The position numbers and the translations under genes are program-made. The notes under the pieces are model-generated. The model saw nothing but the letters and a program-made list of their open reading frames with translations, was not told the DNA's origin and ran no database searches. DNA of 64,000 bases from Notolepis coatsorum (taxonomy: Eukaryota > Chordata > Actinopteri > Aulopiformes > Paralepididae), in the NCBI GenBank assembly GCA_963971535.1, contig OZ020585.1, positions 157,986,915 through 158,050,914 on the forward strand, written 5' to 3'. Positions 47,935 to 60,389 of the stretch are shown here, piece by piece; position 1 is the first letter of the stretch; the number at the start of each line of letters is the position of its first letter.

Positions 47935-50580
47935 AATATAATAAATAATACATTTCATTTATATAGCAGCACACTTTAAACTCAGTGAGATCTCAAGGTG
48001 CTTCACAGCAAAAGGAAAATTTAAATTAAAAAAGGTTTAAAACATGAAAACATTCAAATGAATCAAATAAAAACATAAAAATAAAAAGGTTTAAAACATA
48101 AAAACGTTTAAAATGAATCAAATAAAAATTAAACACAAAACATAAAAACATAGGAGCAGTAAAAGAAAACAGGCCCTAGTGGAAGGCAGAGTAAAATAAA
48201 TGGGTTTTAAGGCTGGCCTTGAAGGCAGCAAGGGAGTCTGATGCCTTGATGGATCCTGGCAGCTGATTCCACAGGCATGGCCCCAGTGTGGAAAAAGCAC
48301 GGTGCCCCATGGTTGACAGCCTAGTGTGTGGGATGGCGAGGAGGTTTTGGCTGCCAGACCTGAGTGACCTGGATGCAGGTTGTGTGATTTATGGCCTTGT
48401 AGACCAGCAGGAGAACCTTGAAGTTGATCCGCTGGTTTATTGGCAGCTAGTGAAGGGAGTGGAGGACTGGGGTGATGTGTTGTGACTGTAACATCTGGAT
48501 GGTTTTGGAGGGAAGGCCTGCCAGCAGAGAGTTACAGTAGGCGATGTGGGAACTGACAAAGGCATAGACCAGTTTTTCGACATCAGACTGAGTTGTTCCA
48601 ACTTTACACCCAGGCTGGTGACAAGTGAGGAGAGGGGGATGGAGTGATTGTTGATGGTGATATGGGTGATACCGGCCTGTTTGGTTTGATGGGGGGTGCC
48701 GATGAGGATGGCTTCGGTCTTACTGCCATTGAGCTGCAGGGAGTTACAACTCATCCAGTGGCGGATGTTGTCAAGGCAACTGGTAGCCAGAGTGAGAGCC
48801 AGGTGTGAGTCAGGGGAGGTTTGGAGATACATTTGGGTGTCATCTGGATATGAGTGGAACTCGATGTTGTGGCTTCTGAGTATGTTGCCAAGGGGGAGCA
48901 TGTCAATTAAAAAGAGCAGGGGCCCCAGGACTGACCCCTGGGGGACGCTGGAGGTAACACATCTTGTGCTGGAGGTGAAGTTCCCCAGCATTACATATTC
49001 CCACTTCTCTGAGAGGTAGGAGTGGAAGATGTCGAGAGCCTTCCCTGTACAGACGCAGCGCTCAAAAATCAAACCAATTCTGCTGCTTGTCTGCTGCTTG
49101 TCTGCTGCTTGTTGCTGCTTGTGTGCCACTTAAGTCTACTAAGGTGTTAATTTTCCGGGGCTGTTGGCTGGGGGAACAAAGGGAGGGTAGTTAACTTAAG
49201 TGCTTCCCCAGGGAGGGGGTCGGGTGCTACTGCCCTCATACCCCCAAAATAATTTTTATATGGGCAGTCTGACTTGGGGTACTGACCATATATTAGTGTT
49301 GCAATGCATGATAAGTAAACAGTGAAAAAAGCTAAGAAATCCGATGGGGCTGGGACATTTGGGACGAATAAAAATTTAAGATGAAAATCTGCCCAGCCTG
49401 TGGGAGGAAGTGGAGGTGTGAAATCTGGCCCGGTCAAGAACAATAGGAGTCACACAATCAGTTTGGAGTGCAGTGGTGGAGGAGTGGTAGAGGCGCATGA
49501 GAGGTTTGAGTTTTGAGTGCTGTATCTGTAACTCCCAAATCCAGGAGGCGCTGACACAGAGTGCGATGGTCCACCATGTCAAAAGTGGTACTCAAGTCAA
49601 GCAGGATCAGTAAGCTGGGGGAATCGGAGTCAGCCGCCATGAGAATGTTGTTTAGGACCGTGACCAGGTCAGTCTCTGTGCTGTGGGAGGGTCTAAAGCC
49701 AGACTGGAAAATCTCATAGAGATGGTGGAACTGGAGGTGGTCATGTAGCTGTAGGGTGACAACCTTTTCCAGAGCCTTTGCCAAGAAGGGCAGGTTTGAG
49801 ATGGAGCGGTAGTTGGAAAGGATGTCTGCATCCAAGTTGTGCTTTTTTAGCACTGGTTTTATAGCTGCTAGTTTGAGGAGGGGGGGTGGAACTTCACCGG
49901 TGGACAGTGAACGGTTTATTATGTGGGTCATGGTGGGGACAGTGGCTGGAAGGCACCTTTTTAATAGTAATGTTGGGAGGGGATCCAGGGAGCTGGTGGA
50001 AGAGTTCATTTTGAGAACTATGGCGGATATCTCGGCTTGGGTGACCTTAGCAAAGGACCACCATGAGGGGCAGTGTCGGGTGGGGGGGACAGTTGAGTAG
50101 GGTCAATGTTGTGCCTGATTGTGTCGATCTTGGTTTTAAAAAAAAGTCCATGAAATGGTTGCATTCAACAGTGGAGGGGATTATGGCAGATGGGTCCCTG
50201 GGCTTGAGCATCTGGTTGATGGTAGAAAACAAGTTTTGGATTTGAGTGGCCGGACTCAATAAGAGTTGAGTAGTAGGATGCCCTAGCGGCTCTCAGTGCG
50301 GATGAGTATGCCATCTGATGTTGTCAGTACATCTGATGGACCGTTAGTCCAGTTCGCCGGAGCCTGCGTTCAATCTTCCGGCCCTCTGATTTGAGTGCTC
50401 TGAGCTGGGCTGTATACCAGGGGGCTGAACGATGGAAGGATATATCAGCTGATGTTGTTTTAAGGCAGGGGATCTTGCGAGGGAGGACTTCGTTTTCAAT
50501 TGTGACAAATCACCCCATTAGTCAAGTCACCGAAGTGATGTACACTGGAGGAAGACGGACTGGGTTTGATGGGAGGACAT
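47935..50580 (-). mobile_element. L2-clade LINE, 5' truncated, with a foreign insert
   Basis: On the minus strand the element runs from about 50580 to a typical L2 3' end (gctgtgaagcaccttgagat...tgctatataaatgaaa, near 47950-48010). The middle (about 49075-49450) does not fit the RT and looks like a later insert or rearrangement, with no recognised family. A 97 bp piece of its RT is duplicated at 50608-50704. Confidence 0.8.
48180..50480 (-). pseudogene. L2 ORF2 remnant (reverse transcriptase), multiply broken
   Basis: Minus-strand pieces in order: APWYTAQLRALKSEGRKIER (about 50430), then SSLDPLPTLLLKRCLPATVP (50009 on), KPVLKKHNLDADILSNYRSISNLPF, GFRPSHSTETDLV and LLDLSTTFDMVDH (RT motif A). 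After the insert come SVPQGSVLGPLLFLIDM (motif B) and FHSYPDDTQMYL, where the usual YADD reads YPDD, then the C-terminal domain in several frames. I count at least four frame changes or stops, plus the insert. Long dead. Confidence 0.8.
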
Positions 50581-50607
50581 GTAATAACACAGTGCGCTGA
50601 GCAGAGC

Positions 50608-50704
50608 CAGTGAAGTTCCCCAGCATTACATATTCCCACTTCTCTGAGAGGTAGGAGTGGAAGATGTCGAGAGCCTTCCCTGTACAGACGCAGCGCTCAA
50701 AAAT
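50608..50704 (-). repeat. Duplicated 97 bp L2 fragment at the edge of the minisatellite
   Basis: gtgaagttccccagcattac through gcgctcaaaaatca is nearly identical to 48972-49068, same orientation. A unit of the neighbouring 37 bp repeat lies on both of its sides (50578-50607 and from 50705), each preceded by ggacatgtaataacacagtg. Confidence 0.85.
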
Positions 50705-53700
50705 CACAAAGGACATGTAATAACACAGTGCTCTGAGCAGAGCCAGTAGGACTGTAATAACACAGTGCTCCGAGCAGAGCCAGTAGGACTGAAATAACAC
50801 AGTGCTCTAAGCAGAACCCAGCAGGACTGAAATAACACAGTTCTCCGAGCAGAGCCAGTAGGACTGTAATAACACAGTGCTCCGAGCAGAGCCAGTAGGA
50901 CTGAAAAACACAGTGCTCTGAGCAGAGCCCAGCAGGACTGAAATAACACAGTGCTCCAGGCAGAGCCAGTAGGACATGTAATAACACAGTGCTCCGAGCA
51001 GAGCCAGTAGGACTGTAATAACACAGTGCTCCGAGCAGAGCCAGTAGGACTGAAATAACACAGTGCTCCAGGCAGAGCCAGTAGGACTGTAATAACACAG
51101 TGCTCCGAGCAGAGCCAGTAGGACTGTAATAACACAGTGCTCCGAGCAGAGCCAGCAGGACAGTAATAACACAGTGCTCCGAGCAGAGCCAGCAGGACTG
51201 TAATAATACAGTGCTCCGGGCAGAGGACTGAAATAAGACAGTGCTCCGAGCAGAGCCAGCAGAACTGTAATAACACAGTGCTCCGAGCAGAGCCAGTAGG
51301 ACTGAAATAACACAGTGCTCCGAGCAGAGCCAGTAGGATTGTAATAACACAGTGCTCAGAGCAGAGCCAGTAGGACTGTAATAACACAGTGCTCCGAGCA
51401 GAGCCAGTAGGACTGAAATAACACAGTGCTCAGAGCAGAGCCCAGCAGGACTGTAATAACACAGTGCTCCAAGCAGAGCCAGTAGGACTGAAATAACACA
51501 GTGCTCCCAGCAGAGCCCAGCAGGACTGAAATAACACAGTGCTCCGAGCAGAGCCCAGCAGGACTGAAATAACACAGTGCTCCAAGGAGAGCCAGTAGGA
51601 CTGTAATAACACAGTGCTCCGGGCAGAGGACTGAAATAACACAGTGCTCCGAGCAGAGGACTGAAATAACACAGTGCTCCGAGCAGAGCCAGCAGGACTG
51701 AAATAACACAGTGCTCCGAGCAGAGCCCAGCAGGACTGAAATAACACAGTGCTCAGAGCAGAGCCAGCAGGACTGAAATAACACAGTGCTCCGAGCAGAG
51801 CCCAGCAGGACTGAAATAACACAGTGCTCAGAGCAGAGGACTGAAATAATACAGTGCTCCGGGCAGAGGACTGAAATAACACAGTGCTCCGGGCAGAGGA
51901 CTGAAATAACACAGTGCTCCGGGCAGAGGACTGTAATAACACAGTGCTCCGAGCAGAGGACTGAAATAACACAGTGCTCCAGGCAGAAGACTGAAATAAC
52001 ACAGTGCTCCCAGCAGAGCCAGTAGGACTGTAATAACACAGTGCTCCGAGCAGAGCCAGTAGGACTGAAATAACAGTGCTCCGAGCACAGCCAGTAGGAC
52101 TGAAATAACACAGTGCTCCGAGCAGAGCCAGTAGGACTGTAATGACACAGTGCTCCGAGCAGAGCCAGTAGGACTGAAATAACAGTGCTCCGAGCAGAGC
52201 CAGTAGGACTGAAATAACAGTGCTCCGAGCACAGCCAGTAGGACTGAAATAACACAGTGCTCCGAGCAGAGCCAGTAGGATTGTAATAACACAGTGCTCA
52301 GAGCAGAGCCAGTAGGACTGTAATAACACAGTGCTCAGAGCAGAGCCAGTAGGACTGAAATAACACAGTGCTCCAAGCAGAGCCAGCAGGACTGTAATAA
52401 CACAGTGCTCCGAGCAGAGCCAGTAGGACTGTAATAACACAATACTCCGAGCAGAGCCAGTAGGACTGAAATAACACAGTGCTCCGAGCAGAGCCAGTAG
52501 GACTGAAATAACACAGTGCTCTGAGCAGAGCCAGCAGGACTGAAATAACACAGTGCTCCAAGCAGAGCCCAGCAGGACTGAAATAACACAGTGCTCTGAG
52601 CAGAGCCAGCAGGACTGAAATAACACAGTGCTCCGAGCAGAGCCCAGTAGGACTGAAATAACACAGTGCTCTGAGCAGAGCCAGCAGGACTGTAATAACA
52701 CAGTGCTCCGAGCAGAGCCCAGCAGGACTAAAATAACACAGTGCTCTGAGCAGAGCCAGTAGGACAGTAATAACACAGTGCTCCGAGCAGAGCCCAGTAG
52801 GACTGAAATAACACAGTGCTCTGAGCAGAGCCAGCAGGACTGAATAACACAGTGCTCCAAGCAGAGCCAGCAGGACTGAAATAACACAGTGCTCCGAGCA
52901 GAGCCAGCAGGACTGAAATAACACAGTGCTCCCAGCAGAGCCAGTAGGACTGACATAACACAGTGCTCCGAGCAGAGCTAGTAGGACTGACATAACACAG
53001 TGCTCCGAGCAGAGCCAGTAGGACTGAAATAATACAGTGCTCCGAGCAGAGCCAGTAGGACTGTACTAACACAGTGCTCCGAGCAGAGGACTGAAATAAC
53101 ACAGTGCTCCGGGCAGAGGACTGAAATAACACAGTGCTCCGAGCAGAGCTAGTAGGACTGACATAACACAGTGCTCCGAGCAGAGCCAGTAGGACTGACA
53201 TAACACAGTGCTCCGAGCAGAGCTAGTAGGACTGACATAACACAGTGCTCCGAGCAGAGCCAGTAGGACTGAAATAACACAGTGCTCCGAGCAGAGCCAG
53301 TAGGACTGAAATAACACAGTGCTCCGAGTAGAGCCAGCAGGACTGAAATAACACAGTGCTCCGAGCAGAGGACTGAAATAACACAGTGCTCCGAGCAGAG
53401 GACTGAAATAACACAGTGCTCTGAGCAGAGCCAGTAGGACTGAAATAACACAGTGCTCCGAGCAGAGGACTGAAATAACACAGTGCTCCGAGCAGAGGAC
53501 TGAAATAACACAGTGCTCTGAGCAGAGCCAGTAGGACTGTAATAACACAGTGCTCTGAGCAGAGCCAGCAGGACTGAAATAACACAGTGCTCCGAGCAGA
53601 GCCAGTAGGACTGTAATAACACAGTGCTCTGAGCAGAGCCAGCAGGACTGAAATAACACAGTGCTCCCAGCAGAGCCAGCAGGACTGAAATAACACAGTG

Positions 53701-56498
53701 CTCCCAGCAGAGCCAGTATGACTGTAATAACACAGTGCTCCCAGCAGAGCCAGTAGGACTGAAATAACACAGTGCTCTGAGCAGAGCCAGTAGGACTGTA
53801 ATAACACAGTGCTCCGAGCAGAGCCAGTAGGACTGAAATAACACAGTGCTCTGAGCAGAGCCAGCAGGACTGAAATAACACAGTGCTCTGAGCAGAGCCA
53901 GTAGGACTGAAATAACACAGTGCTCCGAGCAGAGCCAGTAGGACTGAAATAACACAGTGCTCAGAGCAGAGCCAGCAGGACTGTAATAACACAGTGCTCT
54001 GGGCAGAGCCAGTAGGACTGAAATAACACAGTGCTCCGGGCAGAGGACTGAAATAACACAGTGCTCCGGGCAGAGGACTGAAATAACACAGTGCTCCGGG
54101 CAGAGCCAGCAGGACTGAAATAACACAGTGCTCAGAGCAGAGCCAGTAGGACTGTAATAACACAGTGCTCCGAGCAGAGCCAGTAAGACTGTAATAACAC
54201 AGTGCTCTGAGCAGATCCAGCAGGACTGAAATAACACAGTGCTCCCAGCAGAGCCAGTAGGACTGAAATAACACAGTGCTCTGAGCAGAGCCAGTAGGAC
54301 TGTAATAACACAGTGCTCCGAGCAGAGCCAGTAGGACTGAAATAACAGTGTTCTGAGCAGAGCCAGTAGGACTGCAATAACACAGTGCTCCGAGCAGAGC
54401 CAGTAGGACTGAAATAACACAGTGCTCTGAGCAGAGCCAGCAGGACTGAAATAACACAGTGCTCCCAGCAGAGCCAGTAGGACTGAAATAACACAGTGCT
54501 CCGAGCAGAGCCAGTAGGACTGTAATAACACAGTGCTCTGAGCAGAGCCAGCAGGACTGAAATAACACAGTGCTCCCAGCAGAGCCAGTAGGACTGAAAT
54601 AACACAGTGCTCCCAGCAGAGCCAGTAGGACTGAAATAACACAGTGCTCTGAGCAGAGCCAGTAGGACTGTAATAACACAGTGCTCCGAGCAGAGCCAGT
54701 AGGACTGAAATAACACAGTGCTCTGAGCAGAGCCAGCAGGACTGAAATAACACAGTGCTCAGAGCAGAGCCAGCAGGACTGTAATAACACAGTGCTCCGG
54801 GCAGAGGACTGAAATAACACAGTGCTCCGGGCAGAGGACTGAAATAACACAGTGCTCCGGGCAGAGGACTGAAATAACACAGTGCTCCGGGCAGAGCCAG
54901 CAGGACTGAAATAACACAGTGCTCAGAGCAGAGCCAGTAGGACTGTAATAACACAGTGCTCCGAGCAGAGCCAGTAGGACTGTAATAACACAGTGCTCTG
55001 AGCAGAGCCAGTAGGACTGAAATAAAACAGTGCTCCGAGCAGAGCCAGTAGGACTGTAATAACACAGTGCTCCGAGCACAGCCAGTAGGACTGTAATAAC
55101 ACAGTGCTCCGGGCAGAGCCAGTAGGACTGAAATAACACAGTGCTCCGAGCAGAGCCAGTAGGACTGTAATAACACAGTGCTCCGAGCAGAGCCCAGCAG
55201 GACTTAAATAACACAGTTCTCCCAGCAGAGCCAGTAGGACTGAAATAACACAGTGCTCCGAGCAGAGCCAATAGGACTGAAATAACACAGTGCTCAGAGC
55301 AGAGCCAGCAGGACTGTAATAACACAGTGCTCCGGGCAGAGGACTGAAATAACACAGTACTCCGGGCAGAGGACTGAAATAACACAGTGCTCCGGGCAGA
55401 GCCAGCAGGACTGAAATAACACAGTGCTCAGAGCAGAGCCAGTAGGACTGAAATAACACAGTGCTCAGAGCAGAGGACTGTAATAACACAGTGCTCCGGG
55501 CAGAGCCAGTAGGACTGTAATAACACAGTGCTCTGAGCAGAGCCAGTAGGACTGAAATAAAACAGTGCTCCGAGCAGAGCCAGTAGGACTGTAATAACAC
55601 AGTGCTCCGAGCACAGCCAGTAGGACTGTAATAACACAGTGCTCCGGGCAGAGCCAGTAGGACTGAAATAACACAGTGCTCCGAGCAGAGCCAGTAGGAC
55701 TGTAATAACACAGTGCTCCGAGCAGAGCCCAGCAGGACTTAAATAACACAGTGCTCCGAGCAGAGCCAGTAGGACTGTAATAACACAGTGCTCCGAGCAG
55801 AGCCAGTAGGACTGTAATAACACAGTGCTCCGAGCAGAGCCCAGCAGGACTTAAATAACACAGTGCTCTGAGCAGAGCCCAGCAGGACTTAAATAACACA
55901 GTGCTCCGAGCAGAGCCAGTAGGACTGTAATAACACAGTGCTCCGAGCAGAGCCAGTAGGACTGTAATAACACAGTGCTCCGAGCAGAGCCCAGCAGGAC
56001 TTAAATAACACAGTGCTCTGAGCAGAGCCCAGCAGGACTGAAATAACACAGTGCTCTGAGCAGAGCCAGTAGGACTGTAATAACACAGTGCTCCGAGCAG
56101 AGCCAGCAGGACTGAAATAACACAGTGCTCCAAGCAAAGCCCAGCAGGACTGAAATAACACAGAGCCAGTGGGACTGTAATAACACAGTGCTCCAAGCAG
56201 AGCCCAGCAGGACTGAAATAACACAGTGCTCCCAGCAGAGCCCAGCAGGACTGAAATAACACAGAGCCAGTGGGACTGAAATAAAACAGTGGTCCAAGCA
56301 GAGGACTGAAATAACACAAGTGCTCCGGGCAGAGGACTGAAATAACACAGTGCTCTGAGCAGAGCCAGTAGAGCCCGTAGAGCCAGCAGCCACATCACAT
56401 AATCCATGCAGACTAAAAATAAAGCTGCTCAGGCAGAGGATGCTCTGCTCGCTGCTGTGGAGGCAGTGCTGTTTGATACTTACCGTAGGAGTGAGCGA

Positions 56499-56556
<58 letters not shown>

Positions 56557-56618
56557 TATTTACAGTATAAGTGTGTGTGTGTGTGTGTGTGTGTGTGGTA
56601 TTTACAGTATGAGTGTGT

Positions 56619-56661
<43 letters not shown>

Positions 56662-56691
56662 TGTGTGCGTGCGTGGTATACATTACAGTAT

Positions 56692-56743
<52 letters not shown>

Positions 56744-57540
56744 TAGCAGAGGACTGAAATAACACAAGTGCTCCGGGCAGAGGACTGTAATAACACAGTG
56801 CTCCGGGCAGAGCCAGTAGGACTGAAATAACACAGTGCTCCGAGCAGAGCCAGTAGGACTGTAATAACACAGTGCTCCGAGCAGAGCCCAGCAGGACTTA
56901 AATAACACAGTGCTCCGAGCAGAGCCAGTAGGACTGTAATAACACAGTGCTCCGAGCAGAGCCAGTAGGACTGTAATAACACAGTGCTCCGAGCAGAGCC
57001 CAGCAGGACTTAAATAACACAGTGCTCTGAGCAGAGCCCAGCAGGACTTAAATAACACAGTGCTCCGAGCAGAGCCAGTAGGACTGTAATAACACAGTGC
57101 TCCGAGCAGAGCCAGTAGGACTGTAATAACACAGTGCTCCGAGCAGAGCCCAGCAGGACTTAAATAACACAGTGCTCTGAGCAGAGCCCAGCAGGACTGA
57201 AATAACACAGTGCTCTGAGCAGAGCCAGTAGGACTGTAATAACACAGTGCTCCGAGCAGAGCCAGCAGGACTGAAATAACACAGTGCTCCAAGCAAAGCC
57301 CAGCAGGACTGAAATAACACAGAGCCAGTGGGACTGTAATAACACAGTGCTCCAAGCAGAGCCCAGCAGGACTGAAATAACACAGTGCTCCCAGCAGAGC
57401 CCAGCAGGACTGAAATAACACAGAGCCAGTGGGACTGAAATAAAACAGTGGTCCAAGCAGAGGACTGAAATAACACAAGTGCTCCGGGCAGAGGACTGAA
57501 ATAACACAGTGCTCTGAGCAGAGCCAGTAGAGCCCGTAGA
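50705..57540. repeat. 37 bp minisatellite array, about 180 units
   Basis: Core cagtgctccgagcagagcc plus (ag)taggactgtaataaca, period 37, with a ~29-30 bp variant that skips gccagtag (for example 51840-52000, 54030-54100). The array is interrupted at 56385-56757 by a unique piece and (TG)n. Because 37 is not a multiple of three and the minus strand has no stop in any frame of the unit, frames of up to 675 codons (LCSEHCVISVLLALLGALCYFSPTGSA-type) appear; they are not genes. Confidence 0.95.
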
Positions 57541-57657
57541 GCCAGCAGCCACATCACATAATCCATGCAGACTAAAAATAAAGCTGCTCAGGCAGAGGAT
57601 GCTCTGCTCGCTGCTGTGGAGGCAGTGCTGTTTGATACTTACCGTAGGAGTGAGCGA

Positions 57658-57723
<66 letters not shown>

Positions 57724-57785
57724 TATTTACAGTATAAGTGTGTGTGTGTGTGTGTGTGTGTGTGGTATTTACAGTATGAGTGTGT

Positions 57786-57838
<53 letters not shown>

Positions 57839-57868
57839 TGTGTGCGTGCGTGGTATACATTACAGTAT

Positions 57869-57910
<42 letters not shown>

Positions 57911-57915
57911 TATTT
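55600..57915. repeat. 1159 bp higher-order tandem duplication
   Basis: The block with the end of the array, the unique piece (gagcccgtagagccagcag at 56371 and 57530) and the (TG)n tracts occurs twice with a step of 1159 bp. The copies are almost identical, so the duplication is recent. Confidence 0.85.
56500..56743. repeat. (TG)n microsatellite cluster 1
   Basis: Blocks of tg repeats separated by ggtatttacagtat phrases. Cluster 2 repeats this layout. Confidence 0.95.
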
Positions 57916-58110
57916 ACAGTATGAGTGTGTGTGTGGTACTTAGAGTATGAGTGTGTGTGTGTGTGTGCGTGTGTGTGTGGTATTTACAGTATGAGTGTGT
58001 GTGTGTGTGTGTGTGTGAGTGTGCATGTGTGTGTGGTATTTACAGTATGTGTGTTTGTGCGTATGCATGTAAAATGTGAGTTACAGTAATAATGTGTGTG
58101 TGTGTGTCTA
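57660..58110. repeat. (TG)n microsatellite cluster 2
   Basis: Copy of cluster 1 with further ggtatttacagtatgag-(tg)n units to about 58110. Frames over it read only VCVC or HTHT. Confidence 0.95.
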
Positions 58111-59332
58111 AGTAAAAGTGAGAGGCTTCATTTACTGTACGATGACTCATAAACACCTTCAACCACCTCATGTCCAATATGACGACTCAGAGCTGCGTGT
58201 CTGTATAACCACCTCTGTTTGGAAAAACGGTTGTCACAATAATAAACAACATATTAAAATAATGTTGAACGAGCACTGAAGAGAAGTAATATAAATAGCT
58301 TTGTCCGAAAGCGAGTAATTAATGATTGAATTAAAGACTTTCCGATGAGGGTTCCCCCCTGTACTTGTTACCTAGCAACTGCAAACTGCCACAGAATAAA
58401 ATTATGTTCTCACAATGCGAGGACTCTGATTTACAGGCCGTCATTTAAATCTGCCATGTTTTTCACAGGAAGGTTTTAATTTATGCATTCTTTTTCGAAA
58501 TAGCCCCCTGCTCACTGACATCCACAGAACGTGTCAGTAGAAGGGGTTTAATGTCTTTATACAGTATTCATGTCATTTCATAACCGTTGTTTGCCGTTTT
58601 CATGGGTTGTGTTTTAAATCTGTGTTCTTGGTTGTGAGATATGTTGCACTGCCTCCACCGAATAGTCAGTAAACAAAGTGTGTTGGCAGCATTTGAGATA
58701 TATGCTGTAAATATAAATATATAAATGTACAGTATACTGTATGTATACAGCACTATTGTACATGCTATCACACAGAGTTATATGGGTAGAGTATGAGGTA
58801 GGTAGTTATGATTACTATGATTACTATGATTACAGTGTACTAGGACAGTTGTGGACAGTGAAGGCAGTATGTTCCATATTTTGCAGGTTACACTGTTTTA
58901 TCTTCAGGAATAAGGAGTCAAGTGAAGAGACTGAAACACTAGAGACTCCGTCTCTCATGGATTCACATGTCATTAATAATGTAACCTGGAGGCCTGACGC
59001 AGGCAGACCCGGGCGATGGAGAGGGGACCTGGGGCAAGTCCACGTCAGGGGGTAAAGCAACCAAGCTATATATGTGTCAGACTTAGCACGTGAAAAGAAC
59101 CCTGATCAATGAGTGTAGACAATCAGGTGAACTCAGTTGATAAGGTTTATTAGCTTACATGGAAGGCAGGAGAATTGGCGTGGAGAGACCCAGCTAAAAA
59201 AAACGGTCCGGGGGGTCCCACAAACGGACTCCTCTCACAAGGGAAAACGATGGTCTATATAGGTCTGGGAGTGGGTGTGTTCAGATGAGGGGGATGAGGT
59301 AAGAAAGGGGGGTGGGTGAGTTAGTTAGTGGG
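58111..59332. other. Unassigned interval
   Basis: AT-rich, no frame I can name. The phrase gttacctagcaac (58369-58381) resembles an RFX X-box. 58800-59060 has small opposing frames without recognisable domains. A TATA-like ctatatag near 59253 could belong to an unrecognised repeat. Confidence 0.3.
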
Positions 59333-59666
59333 ACATAGACCAGGGGTTCTCAAACATTTTCATACTGCGACCCCATTTTATTTAGGATTTTTCTTTTGGG
59401 ACCCCACACTTAATGTATCGCATATTTTCGTGGAATGTGAAATTAACGTGGTCATGCATATTTATTAGATCATTTAATTACAGCACTATGTTATCAATAC
59501 ACATTTATAAAACGAGGCATATTTAGCCAAAATATGTTGCCAGAACATAAATCTTAAAAAAATATATTATTTTTCTTAAAAAAAAAGAATGTTGTCAATG
59601 CACTGTCACCTACCCGCGACCCCAATTTGGGTCGTGACCCGTAGTTTGAGATCCACTGACATAGAC
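59333..59666. mobile_element. hAT-type MITE with 8 bp target duplication
   Basis: The element 59341-59658 has ends CAGGGGTTCTCAAAC and (inverted) CAGTGGATCTCAAACTACG, with gcgaccccattt / aatttgggtcgtgacc just inside. acatagac flanks both sides (59333-59340, 59659-59666). At 318 bp it is non-coding. The termini are typical of hAT. Confidence 0.85.
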
Positions 59667-59943
59667 GATAGGTGGGGGGATGGGGGAGGGTAGACAGGGG
59701 TATTCGGGAGGCCAGTAGGCTGTTTGTGGGGGAGGGAGGGGGATTACAATTTGGGATGGCGGGGGATATACAATTATTCCACACACGCCATATAAGAGCC
59801 ATAATGCACTTCACCTGCATGCATTATTGATGCTGTAGAAGAAAAAAGCAGTGTTCCAACCTTCACTTACCCTCACAGGAAGGGGCACAGCCTCCCTCCA
59901 GCTCATCTGCAGGGAACTGATGGAAGTAAATGTTGTAGCATAC
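59667..59943. other. Unassigned interval
   Basis: G-rich sequence continuing the stretch before the MITE. No gene seen. Confidence 0.3.
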
Positions 59944-60389
59944 TGCAGATCTGTAGATACTGTAGATCTGTAGATAATGCAGATACTGTAGATTTGTAGA
60001 TAATGTAGATACTGTAGATCTGTAGATAATGTAGATACTGTAGATAATGTAGATATTGTAGATACTGTAGATACTGTAGATCTGTAGCTAATGTAGATAC
60101 TGTAGATACTGTAGATACTGTAGATAATGTAGATCTGTAGATAATGTAGATCTGTAGATAATGTAGTTATGTAGATACTGTGGATAATGTAGATCTGTAG
60201 ATTATGTAGATAATGTAGTTCTGTAGATATGTAGATACTGTAGATCTGTAGATAATGTAGATACTGTAGATCTGTAGATAATGTAGATAATGTAGTTAAT
60301 GTAGATATGTAGATCTGTAGATAATTTAGATCTGTAGATCTGTAGATAATGTAGTTCTGTAGATACTGTGGATAATGTAGATCTGTAGA
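59944..60389. repeat. GTAGAT-type minisatellite, left block
   Basis: Irregular mix of tgtagatactg, tgtagataa and tgtagatctg phrases. Continues at 61739-62262 after a ~1.35 kb nest of inserted elements. Confidence 0.95.

Noticed and set aside
49147-49443. 98-codon minus-strand frame between two L2 RT parts
   Set aside because: It does not align with L2 RT and shows no domain; taken as part of an unidentified insert.
50705-56385. CRISPR-like array of 37 bp repeats
   Set aside because: Repeats are contiguous with no unique spacers, units vary, and the setting is a vertebrate genome full of transposons.
50697-57566. Minus-strand reading frames up to 675 codons rich in LCSEHCVISVLLALLGALCY
   Set aside because: They are readings of the 37 bp minisatellite. 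All three frames are open because the unit lacks stops and its length is not a multiple of three. There is no non-repeat coding part.
56503-57943. VCVCVC and HTHTHT frames
   Set aside because: Readings of (TG)n tracts.
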